From assembly GCF_003075095.1 (NCBI RefSeq), contig NZ_QCZF01000005.1, positions 248,001 to 312,000 of the forward strand: DNA of 64,000 bases, written 5' to 3'. The position numbers were made by a program, and so were the translations under genes. The DNA comes from Blastococcus litoris. Its GTDB lineage: Bacteria; Actinomycetota; Actinomycetes; Mycobacteriales; Geodermatophilaceae. The stretch's first letter is position 1, and each line of letters begins with the position of its first letter. The notes under the pieces were generated by a model, which was given only the letters and a program-made list of their open reading frames with translations, was not told where the DNA came from and did no database searches. Below are positions 48,062 through 55,302 of the stretch, piece after piece.

Positions 48062-49555
48062 GTGCCCACCGCCGAGCTCGCGCGCAGCCCTATCGAGGGC
48101 GCGCTGGTCGGATTGCTGCTCGACCAGCCTCCGGGGGTGTCCCGGCTGCCGGTGGCGCTGCTGTCCGACGTGGAGAAGGCCGCCGAGCTCCAGCGGCTCC
48201 AGGCCCGGAAGGCGATGGACGCCGCGTACGAGGCCGAGCTGCTGATGGCGCTCGCGGCCGATCGCCCGGACGCCGACGACCCGCCGCCGGGTCACCCCGG
48301 TGCGCGGCGGCGGGGCGCGGGGTCGCCGGTGCCCGGGACGAGCGAGTTCCTGCCCGACGAAGTGGCGTTGGTGCTGAACTGCTCGCGCAGGTTCGCTGCG
48401 GGTGTCCTCGCGGACGCCTACGAGCTTGTCGAACGGATGCCTGCGGTGCAGGCGGCGTGTGCCGCGGGTGAGCTGGACTGGTGGCGGGCGCGGGTGTTCA
48501 CCGATGTGCTGGGACCGGCCTCGGACGAGGTGGTCGCGGCCGTGGTGCCCGCGGTGCTGCCGGAGGCGGCTGGTCTGTCGTCGGGGCGGCTGCGGCGCCG
48601 GTTGGTCGCCGCGGCGGTGGCAGCGGACGAGGAGTTCGCCGAGCGACGGCGGATGGAGGCCGAGCGGCGGGCCGAGGTACGCACTCGGCCGACCCAGGAC
48701 GGGATGTCGGTGCTGACCAGCGAGCTGCCCTCGCCGGTCGCGGCAGCGATGTGGTCGGCGATCGACCAGGCCGCGCAGCTGGCCCTGACCGCGGGCGACG
48801 ACCGGCCGATCGGGGTGCTCCGGGCTGAGGCGCACGCGGCGATGGTGCTGCGGCCGGGCGGAGGCTCGGGCCCGCGATTCACCGGTTCGGTCACGGTGCT
48901 CGCCCCGCTGGCCTCGCTCCGTCAGGGGTGCACCGGGCCTGTCGACCGGGACCTCGGTCCCACTGTCGACGGGGTCCCGATCACCGCCGCACACCTGCGG
49001 GAACTGCTCACCCAGCTCGGCGCTCTCGGCGTGCAGAGGCCGCCGGGCGGCACCGTGGAGGTGGCGCTGACCGAAGAGAGCGGCGCCCTCCTGGCGGTCG
49101 TGACCCCTGGCGAGCTGGCGCGCCTGGCCGTCCGTGCTTGCCCCACGCACGGCCGGGCCGCTGACTGCGGCTGCACGGTGCTGACCGCGCCTGCCGCCGT
49201 GGATCGGTACGAGCCGTCGGCAGCGCAGTTGCGGTTCCTCAGGATGCGGGACCGGACCTGCCGGCATCCCGGTTGCTCCCAGCCCGCTGGGCGCGCGGAC
49301 GCCGACCACGTCGTCAGCTACGACTGCGGAGGTCGGACCGGCTGCGAGAACCTCTGCTGCCTGTGTCGCACGCACCACCGGCTGAAGACCTTCGCCCGCG
49401 ACTGGCGCTTCGCGATGCTGGCCGACGGCACGCTGCAGGTGACCACGCCCTCGGGGATCACCCGTACCACGCGGCCACCGGGTCTGCGCGAGCCGGTCGA
49501 GCAACGCGCTCTGCCGGGGCCACCACTGCTCCGTGTGGAACCGCCGCCGTTCTGA
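48062..49555 (+). CDS. DUF222 / HNH endonuclease protein (13E12-repeat type)
   Basis: 497 residues. The DUF222 domain (about 90-330) has LPDEVALVLNCSRRFAAGVLADAYELVERMPAVQAACAAGELDWWRARVFTD, and the C-terminal HNH nuclease has RDRTCRHPGCSQPAGRADADHVVSYDCGGRTGCENLCCLCRTHHRLKT (about 398-445), with its zinc Cys and catalytic His. Members exist in many copies in actinobacteria; in mycobacteria they are the 13E12 repeat proteins, several of which are LexA-controlled. GTG at 48062 is set by the -10 box; the open frame further upstream overlaps the radical SAM gene. Confidence 0.88.
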   Translation: MPTAELARSPIEGALVGLLLDQPPGVSRLPVALLSDVEKAAELQRLQARKAMDAAYEAELLMALAADRPDADDPPPGHPGARRRGAGSPVPGTSEFLPDEVALVLNCSRRFAAGVLADAYELVERMPAVQAACAAGELDWWRARVFTDVLGPASDEVVAAVVPAVLPEAAGLSSGRLRRRLVAAAVAADEEFAERRRMEAERRAEVRTRPTQDGMSVLTSELPSPVAAAMWSAIDQAAQLALTAGDDRPIGVLRAEAHAAMVLRPGGGSGPRFTGSVTVLAPLASLRQGCTGPVDRDLGPTVDGVPITAAHLRELLTQLGALGVQRPPGGTVEVALTEESGALLAVVTPGELARLAVRACPTHGRAADCGCTVLTAPAAVDRYEPSAAQLRFLRMRDRTCRHPGCSQPAGRADADHVVSYDCGGRTGCENLCCLCRTHHRLKTFARDWRFAMLADGTLQVTTPSGITRTTRPPGLREPVEQRALPGPPLLRVEPPPF

Positions 49556-49591
49556 ACCGTCGACGACCCTCGGGCTGGCACGCTGCACCGC

Positions 49592-50035
49592 ATGACGGCC
49601 CCTGCGGACAACTGCATGCTGTGCGTGCCCGCGATCGCCGACGAGCAGTTCCGGCGCGTCCGGCTCTGGGAGGACGAGCTGTGGCGGCTGTCCGCCGTGC
49701 TGCAGGGACCGGTGCCAGGGTTCGCCCACCTCGAGCCGAAGCGCCACATCCCGTTCATCACCGACCTCGACGGCCCCGAGGCGGCCACCTTCGGACCGGT
49801 GCTCGCCCGCGTCACCCGCGCTCTGCGCGACGCTGCCGGCGCGGAGAAGACCTACGCCTACGTGTTCGGCGACCGGGTGCCGCACCTGCACCTGAACCTC
49901 GCGCCGCACCGCGACGGCGACGCCCTGCGCGGCGGACCGGGACTGCTCGAGCCCGGCGCGGAACCTGCACCTCCGGAGGTGCACGAGCGGGTCGCCGTAG
50001 CCGCCCGGGACGCGATGGTCGGCTTCTCGACCTGA
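49592..50035 (+). CDS. HIT-like protein with an altered histidine triad
   Basis: 147 residues. CMLCVPAIADEQF (about 9-21) gives the N-terminal Cys pair usual in HIT proteins, GFAHLEPKRHIPFITDLDGPEAATFGPVLARVTRALRDAAG the central part, and FGDRVPHLHLNLAPH (about 93-107) the triad region. In HIT hydrolases this reads H-x-H-x-H; here the third His is Asn, while the nucleophile-supporting His pair is kept. A nucleotide-hydrolase or transferase role is uncertain. ATG at 49592. It converges with the next gene, one base apart. Confidence 0.75.
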   Translation: MTAPADNCMLCVPAIADEQFRRVRLWEDELWRLSAVLQGPVPGFAHLEPKRHIPFITDLDGPEAATFGPVLARVTRALRDAAGAEKTYAYVFGDRVPHLHLNLAPHRDGDALRGGPGLLEPGAEPAPPEVHERVAVAARDAMVGFST

Positions 50036-50036
50036 C

Positions 50037-50882
50037 TCAGCCGGCCAGGCGGGCGGACCGACCCACCGCGCGCGCCGCCCGCACCACGCCCCGCGGCGAG
50101 ACCGGGGGCGCACCGGCGGCCAGTGCCAGGCGGCGGTAGGAGTCGTAGGAGAGCTCGCGGTAGGCCACGGCCAGCTCCTCGGCCCACGCCTGGCGCGAGG
50201 GGGCCGCGGTCGCCCGCAGATGCTGCGCCGTGCGCCCCGCGTGCTTGGTGAACGTGGTCTGCAGCGCCTGGTTGGACAGCCGGCCACCGATGCGGGAATC
50301 CAGCCCGGGGCCTCGGCGCAGCGCCGGCAGCACCCATGGGCTCTCGGCCAGCGCCGGGAACCGCGAACGCACCGCCTCCCAGGCGTGCCAGGCGGTCAGC
50401 GCACCGGCGACGGACCACTCGCCGTCGTCGGTCGACACGAGCAGCCTCCGCCCGCTGGGCCGCACCTGGTCGCGGCGCAGTGACCGGAAGGTCGCGACCG
50501 GCGCCGGCCAGCCCAGCGCCAGCGCGCACCAGGCCACCGCGCGCAGGTGCTCGGGGTCCTCGGTGCGGATCTGCGTCAGAGGGCGGAGGTCCAGCTCCGG
50601 CGGATCCGGCTCCGGCGTCGCCACCCGCGGCAGCGCCACGCCGCCGTACCGCGCGACCTTGCTGTACAGCGCCACCGTCGCCGGCTTCCAGCCACGGGCC
50701 GCCGCCAACGGGTCCAGGCCGGTCTCCCCGAGCTGGTCGGGCCCCAACCCGAGCTCCAGGGCGGCCTCGGCGAGGCGCCGCCACTGGGCCTCGTACCCGG
50801 GCGGGGCGTCCAGCCGGCGCCAGGCGCGCGCCGGGGGAGGGGCCGGCATGTCGGGCAGCGGCTGCTGCCACCCACCTCGCAT
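50037..50882 (-). CDS. Unrecognised protein, perhaps a degenerate tyrosine-recombinase-like fold
   Basis: 281 residues, basic, no membrane segment. The order of segments (RAVAWCALALGWPAPVATFRSLRRDQVRPSGRRLLVSTDDGEW, then ALTAWHAWEAVRSRFPALAESPWVLPALRRG, then RLSNQALQTTFTKHAGRTAQHLRATAA) recalls the catalytic half of tyrosine recombinases. The Arg-His-x-x-Arg and Tyr catalytic residues cannot be placed convincingly. I do not assign a function. ATG at 50882 lies six bases after TAGTGT (minus strand), which adjoins one arm of the inverted repeat at 50895-51072. Confidence 0.6.
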   Translation of the reverse strand: MRGGWQQPLPDMPAPPPARAWRRLDAPPGYEAQWRRLAEAALELGLGPDQLGETGLDPLAAARGWKPATVALYSKVARYGGVALPRVATPEPDPPELDLRPLTQIRTEDPEHLRAVAWCALALGWPAPVATFRSLRRDQVRPSGRRLLVSTDDGEWSVAGALTAWHAWEAVRSRFPALAESPWVLPALRRGPGLDSRIGGRLSNQALQTTFTKHAGRTAQHLRATAAPSRQAWAEELAVAYRELSYDSYRRLALAAGAPPVSPRGVVRAARAVGRSARLAG

Positions 50883-50894
50883 GGCGGAACACTA

Positions 50895-51072
50895 CCGTTA
50901 TCCCCAACAAACATGCCCCCCGATTTCGTCGTCACCTGCCGAAACAAGGGTCTCGGCGCCCTCCGGGCGCCAGGCCGGCAACCGCGGGACCCGTGGTCGT
51001 CGTCGGTACAGCACCACCCGGGGCGGGACCGAAGGTCCCGCTGAAGATCGGTCGACCACTTGGGGATAACGG
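50895..51072. repeat. 13-base outward-facing inverted repeat with two inner hairpins
   Basis: CCGTTATCCCCAA (50895-50907) and its exact complement TTGGGGATAACGG (51060-51072) flank the divergent gap. Between them are two perfect hairpins: 50955-50971 (GGCGCCC/GGGCGCC, three-base loop) and 51023-51041 (GCGGGACC/GGTCCCGC, GAA loop). The arms each contain TTATCCCCA, one base from a classical DnaA box. Possible meanings: a pair of operators, twin promoters, or a tiny mobile element. Confidence 0.6.
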
Positions 51073-51153
51073 ATCGACGAAGGGCGTGCCCCGATGGGGT
51101 GGCTCCAGAGCCGTCGCCCGGCGGCGTCGCGCGGCGCTGGCGATCATGGGCAC

Positions 51154-52326
51154 GTGCGAACGGTCGGCGTCGAAGAGGAGCTCCTGGTCGTCGACCCCAC
51201 CGGACGGCCGGCGCCGCTCGGGCCCGACGCCCTGCAGGTGGCGTCCCGGCGCGGCGAGGGGGAGAGCCCGGAGGAGCACGAACGCGCCGAGCAGGAGGAG
51301 CCGGACGCCGGGAGCGCTGCCCACCTCATGCCGGAGCTCAAGGCGCAGCAGCTCGAGCTCGGTACCGCGGTGTGCACCGGGCTCGACGAGGTCGAGCGGG
51401 AGCTGCGCCACTGGCGGGCGCGGGCGCAGTCGGCCGCCGCGGCCACCGGCGCCTCCGTCGCCGCCCTGGCCACCTCACCGGTGCCGGTCGACCCCATCCC
51501 GACAGCCGGCGACCGCTACGCCCGCATGCTCGACACCTTCGGCCTGACCGCCCGCGAGATGCTCACCTGCGGCTGCCACGTGCACGTCTCGGTCGCCGAC
51601 GACGACGAGGGCGTCGCCGTCCTCGACCGCATCCGCGTCTGGCTGCCGGTGCTCACCGCGCTCACCGCCAACTCGCCGTTCTGGCAGGGCGAGGACAGCG
51701 GCTACGCCAGCTTCCGCTCGCAGGCCTGGCACCGGTGGCCCTCGGCAGGACCCAACGAGGTCTTCGCCGACGCTTCCACGTACCACCGGCTCATCGACGA
51801 GGTGCTCGCGACCGGCACGGTCCTCGACACCGGGATGGTCTACTTCGACGCCCGGCTGTCGGCCAACTGGCCGACGGTCGAGGTCCGCACCGCCGACGTC
51901 GCGCTCCGCGTCGAGGACGCCGTCACGCTGGCCGGCCTGGTGCGCGGGCTGGTCGAGACCGCCGCCCGCGACGCCGCCCCTCCGCCCGACGTGCCCGCGG
52001 CGGTCCTGCGGGTCGCCGCCTGGCGGGCGGGCCGGTCGGGCCTCGGCGGAGACCTCGTGCACCCCGTCACCGGGCGACCGGCGCCGGCGGCCGACGTCGT
52101 CGGGGACCTCCTCGAGCACGTGCGCCCCGCCCTCGCCGACGCCGGGGACGAGCAGCTGGTGGCCGACGGCCTGGCCGCGCTGCTCCGCCGCGGCACCGGG
52201 GCGGACTTCCAGCGCCGCGTCCACGAGCAGACCGGTGACCTGGCGGCCGTCGTGCGCGCCGCGGTGGCGGTCACCGCCGGCCGGTCCGTCGACGCCGCCC
52301 AGGCAGCTCACAGCTCGACCGGCTAG
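51154..52326 (+). CDS. Carboxylate-amine ligase, YbdK/glutamate-cysteine ligase 2 family
   Basis: 390 residues. It opens TVGVEEELLVVDPTGRP, with the conserved Val-Glu-Glu-Glu, and has ELKAQQLELGTAVCTGLDEVERELRHWR, CGCHVHVSVAD, LTANSPFWQGEDSGYASFRSQAWHRWP and VEVRTADVALRVEDAV. Proteins of this family show weak gamma-glutamyl-cysteine ligase activity in E. coli; the true substrate is unknown, and a mycothiol-using host does not need glutathione. GTG at 51154 is chosen to give the normal N-terminus; the ATG at 51094 would add a non-conserved 20 residues. Confidence 0.85.
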   Translation: MRTVGVEEELLVVDPTGRPAPLGPDALQVASRRGEGESPEEHERAEQEEPDAGSAAHLMPELKAQQLELGTAVCTGLDEVERELRHWRARAQSAAAATGASVAALATSPVPVDPIPTAGDRYARMLDTFGLTAREMLTCGCHVHVSVADDDEGVAVLDRIRVWLPVLTALTANSPFWQGEDSGYASFRSQAWHRWPSAGPNEVFADASTYHRLIDEVLATGTVLDTGMVYFDARLSANWPTVEVRTADVALRVEDAVTLAGLVRGLVETAARDAAPPPDVPAAVLRVAAWRAGRSGLGGDLVHPVTGRPAPAADVVGDLLEHVRPALADAGDEQLVADGLAALLRRGTGADFQRRVHEQTGDLAAVVRAAVAVTAGRSVDAAQAAHSSTG

Positions 52327-52329
52327 ATT
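52324..52329 (+). promoter_or_regulatory. Predicted -10 box (TAGATT) made partly of the upstream stop codon
   Basis: TAGATT starts with the TAG stop of the ligase gene (52324-52326) and ends six bases before the plsC ATG, with no ribosome site. The arrangement repeats that at pafC. Confidence 0.4.
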
Positions 52330-52335
52330 CCGGCC

Positions 52336-53196
52336 ATGTACACCGCGAGCTGGCGCGACGTCGTCCGCCGCGACCTGTTCGGACCGTCGCCCGATCCGCG
52401 CGACAAGCCCTACCGCTTCGTCGACCGCGCGGTCCTGCTGGTCTTCACGGCGTTCGGCTTCCGGTTCGACATCCGTGGCTCGGAGCACGTGCCCGTCAAC
52501 GGCGGCGCGATCATCTCCAGCAACCACGTCAGCTTCTTCGACTTCATGTTCCTGGGGCTGGCCGCGCTGCCGCAGCACCGCATGGTCCGGTTCATGGCGA
52601 AGGCCGCCGTCTTCGGGCACTGGTTCGCCGGCCCGTTCATGCGGGCCATGCAGCACATCCCGGTCGACCGGAAGGCCGGCGCGGCCGCCTTCGAATCGGC
52701 GGTCCGTGCGCTCAAGGACGGAGAGGTCGTCGGCGTCTTCCCCGAGGCGACCATCAGCACCAGCTTCACGGTCAAGGACCTCAAGGCGGGTGCGGCGCGG
52801 ATGGCCGTCGACGCCGGTGTGCCGATCATCCCCGCTGCGGTCTGGGGCGGGCAGCGGATCGCGACCAAGGGGCACAAGGTCCAGTGGCGGCGCGGTGTCC
52901 CGGTCACCGTGATCCTCGGCGAGCCGATCGTCGCGGAGCCGGGGGAGCGGCCGCAGGCCCTGCTCCGCCGGACGAAGGCCGCCATGGAGGCCCTGCTGGA
53001 CGAGGCCCAGCGCAGCTACCCCGAGCAGCCCTCCGGGACCGACGACAGCTGGTGGCTGCCGGCCCACCTCGGCGGTACCGCTCCCACGCCCGAGGAGGCC
53101 GCGTCCTCCGACGCCGTCCGTGCCGCGGGCAAGGAGGTGACGGCCGCGCGGCCGCACCCCGCCAAGCGGCTCCTGACCCGGCTCCGCCGGCGCTGA
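52336..53196 (+). CDS. plsC: 1-acyl-glycerol-3-phosphate acyltransferase (PlsC-like)
   Basis: 286 residues. SSNHVSFFDFMFLGLAAL (about 58-75) holds the His-x4-Asp catalytic pair, HIPVDRKAGAAAF the glycerol-phosphate site, GEVVGVFPEATISTSF (about 132-147) the third block and VPIIPAAVWGGQRI the fourth. The enzyme adds the second acyl chain to lysophosphatidic acid at the membrane, or a related acyl transfer. The C-terminal 40 residues are polar, ending RLLTRLRRR. ATG at 52336 is set by the -10 box. Confidence 0.9.
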   Translation: MYTASWRDVVRRDLFGPSPDPRDKPYRFVDRAVLLVFTAFGFRFDIRGSEHVPVNGGAIISSNHVSFFDFMFLGLAALPQHRMVRFMAKAAVFGHWFAGPFMRAMQHIPVDRKAGAAAFESAVRALKDGEVVGVFPEATISTSFTVKDLKAGAARMAVDAGVPIIPAAVWGGQRIATKGHKVQWRRGVPVTVILGEPIVAEPGERPQALLRRTKAAMEALLDEAQRSYPEQPSGTDDSWWLPAHLGGTAPTPEEAASSDAVRAAGKEVTAARPHPAKRLLTRLRRR

Positions 53197-53203
53197 GCGC
53201 GCC

Positions 53204-53734
53204 TCACTCCACGACGACCGGCGCCATCAACCGGAACGCCTCGAGCTCGACGTCGTACCACCGACGGAAGCGCCCGAGAGGTGCCATGCCCAGCCGCCCG
53301 CAGACCGCCATCGAAGCGCGGTTCCCGGGACGCACGACGGCGTAGACCTCGGGCACCCCCGCCGCGAACCCGCGGTCGATGACGGCACGGGCGGCCTCGG
53401 TCGCGTAGCCGTGGCCCCACGAGTCCGGGTGCAGGTGCCACCCGACCTCGACCTCGCCCACCCCGTTGGGCAGCGGCTTGAACAGCACCGTGTCGGACAC
53501 CGACCCGTCGGCCTGCTGGATCGCCCAGCAGCCGTACCGCTCGTCGAGGGCGTGCACCGTGGCCCACCGCGCCACCAGCTCGTCCGGCGGGACCGACGGC
53601 GTACCGCCGACCCAGCGGATGATCTCCTCGCGGGAGTAGATCTCGGTGAGCCGGGCCAGGTCGGCCGCCGACGTCGTCCACGGCCGCAGCCGCAGCCGGT
53701 CGGTGCGCACCAGCACCTGCTCCGTCGCCCCCAC
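53204..53734 (-). CDS. GNAT acetyltransferase (RimJ/RimL-like)
   Basis: 176 residues. LVRTDRLRLRPWTTSAADLARLTEIYS, VGEVEVGWHLHPDSWGHGYATEAARAVIDRGF (acetyl-CoA loop W-G-H-G-Y-A, about 108-113), VYAVVRPGNRASMAVCGRLGM and a final strand are the RimL-type GNAT pattern. It acetylates an amine, possibly a protein N-terminus or a small molecule; the target is unknown. GTG at 53734 is preceded by TAGGCA six bases away, near-leaderless. It converges with plsC. Confidence 0.87.
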   Translation of the reverse strand: MGATEQVLVRTDRLRLRPWTTSAADLARLTEIYSREEIIRWVGGTPSVPPDELVARWATVHALDERYGCWAIQQADGSVSDTVLFKPLPNGVGEVEVGWHLHPDSWGHGYATEAARAVIDRGFAAGVPEVYAVVRPGNRASMAVCGRLGMAPLGRFRRWYDVELEAFRLMAPVVVE

Positions 53735-53778
53735 GGGGCGTGCCTACCCCGCCCGGTGGGCGCCGGACACCCTCCGGA

Positions 53779-55188
53779 TCAGACCTGCAGGTCGGCCACC
53801 GACGCGGCGCGGGACTCCGCCGCCCGCCGCTCCGCGGTGACCGGGTCGTGCTCCCGCTCGGCCCACCAGCGCTGCCCGCTCTCCGGCAGCGTGCTGATCG
53901 GGTCGTAGTAGGTGTAGCGCCGGTCCAGCGCCGCCTCGTCGCCCAGCTCGATACCGGTCCGGTAGTTCTTGGTCCAGTAGCTGATGCCGCGCTCGCGGTC
54001 GTACTCCGCGACCTGGTGCACCCAGCGCTTCCCGACGTAGGGCACGTCGCAGACGATCCGCGGCGTCGCGAAGCCGGGCAGGTAGCCCATGAGGTCGTGC
54101 TGCAGGGTCTGCGCCTCGGCCAGCGACACCCGCCAGTGCTCGGCGCTGGGGATCATGTCGCACATGTAGAAGTAGTACGGCGTGATCGACGCGCCGTCCT
54201 GGAGCGCGAAGCACAGGTCGAGCAGCTGACCCGCGGTCGCGTTGACCCCCTTCAGCAGGACGCCCTGGTTGCGCACGTCGCGCACGCCCGCGGCCAGCAT
54301 GGCCGTGGCCGCCTCCGCGACGAGCGGGGTCACCTGCTGGGCAGCGTTGACGTGGGTGTGGATCGCCAGGGAGACGCCGCGCTCGCGGGCGGTCCGGGCC
54401 AGCCGGCCCATGCCCTCGACGACGTCGTCCTGGAGCCAGTGCTGGGGCAGGCCCATGAGCGCCTTGGACGCCAGCCGGATGTCGCGGACCGACTCGATCT
54501 CCAGCAGCCCGGCGACGAACGCCTCGAGGTTCTTGAACGGCAGGTTGGCGACGTCGCCGCCGGACACCACGACGTCCCGGACGCCGGGGGTGCGGCGCAG
54601 GTAGTCGAGCATCCGGCCCTGGCGGTCGACCGGCTTGAGCTCGAACTTCAGCTTGGGGACGGCGGGCGTCGAGTTGCCCACCAGGTCCATCCGGGTGCAG
54701 TGGCCGCAGTACTGGGGGCAGGTCGACAGCAGCTCGGCGAGCACCTTGGTGGGGTAGCGGTGGGTCAGTCCCTCGACCGCCCACATCTCGTGCTCGTGCA
54801 GCGAGTCGCGGGCCGCGTACGGGTGGCTGGCCGCGGGCCCGGGCAGCCGGTCGGAGGCGACGGGCAGCATGTAGCGCCGCACCGGGTCGGCCAGCATCGC
54901 GGCGGTCGTCGGAACCTCGCCGGGCACCATCGTGTTGAGCATCTGCGGCGGCAGGAGCAGCGACATCGTCGCCCGCCCCACCTGGTCGGCCTCGACGTCG
55001 GCGTAGAACGACTCGTCCAGCAGGTCGCCGTAGACGCCGCGGAGCTGGCGGAGGTTCTTCACGCAGTTGACGCGCTGCCACTGGGCGCTGCGCCACTGCT
55101 CCTCGGAGACGTCGGCGAAGCCGGGCAGCCGGCGCCAGTCGGGCTCGACGAGCTCGCGTGCGACGTACTCGTAGGGCTGTTCGAGCAC
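53779..55188 (-). CDS. kamA: Lysine 2,3-aminomutase KamA
   Basis: 469 residues, radical SAM plus PLP enzyme converting L-lysine to L-beta-lysine. CPQYCGHCTRMDLVG (near 155) binds the 4Fe-4S cluster, DVVVSGGDVANLPFKNLEAFV follows, and later segments GVRDVRNQGVLLKGVNA and YYFYMCDMIP match the aminomutase core; the PLP Lys should lie near the C-terminal third. GTG at 55188 has GGAGG seven bases ahead. It is divergent from kdd across 114 bases. Context (kdd, kamDE, kal) identifies it as catabolic rather than a beta-lysine-making osmolyte gene. Confidence 0.92.
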   Translation of the reverse strand: MLEQPYEYVARELVEPDWRRLPGFADVSEEQWRSAQWQRVNCVKNLRQLRGVYGDLLDESFYADVEADQVGRATMSLLLPPQMLNTMVPGEVPTTAAMLADPVRRYMLPVASDRLPGPAASHPYAARDSLHEHEMWAVEGLTHRYPTKVLAELLSTCPQYCGHCTRMDLVGNSTPAVPKLKFELKPVDRQGRMLDYLRRTPGVRDVVVSGGDVANLPFKNLEAFVAGLLEIESVRDIRLASKALMGLPQHWLQDDVVEGMGRLARTARERGVSLAIHTHVNAAQQVTPLVAEAATAMLAAGVRDVRNQGVLLKGVNATAGQLLDLCFALQDGASITPYYFYMCDMIPSAEHWRVSLAEAQTLQHDLMGYLPGFATPRIVCDVPYVGKRWVHQVAEYDRERGISYWTKNYRTGIELGDEAALDRRYTYYDPISTLPESGQRWWAEREHDPVTAERRAAESRAASVADLQV

Positions 55189-55302
55189 GGTGCCACCTCC
55201 TCAGGTCTCCGCAACACGGGTGAGCCTACGGGAGAATCTTCGGTCGAACGTGCCCGACGCGATAGGTTCTTCTGCATCGAACGGGTGAGGCGGGAGAGTC
55301 GA
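55189..55302. promoter_or_regulatory. Divergent control region of the lysine genes
   Basis: 114 bases between kamA and kdd. They hold the ribosome sites of both genes (GGAGG for kamA, GGGAGA at 55292-55297 for kdd) and an AT-rich stretch near 55237-55280 with a plausible -10 (TAGGTT, 55263-55268). One region probably co-regulates both arms. Confidence 0.4.

Noticed and set aside
51154-52326. Glutathione or ergothioneine biosynthesis from the glutamate-cysteine ligase-like gene
   Set aside because: No gshB or egt genes are adjacent and mycothiol genes are present, so only the family is named.
55237-55270. A third LexA box near the kamA/kdd gap (TCGAACGTGC...)
   Set aside because: The right half lacks GTTCG, so it does not fit the palindrome.
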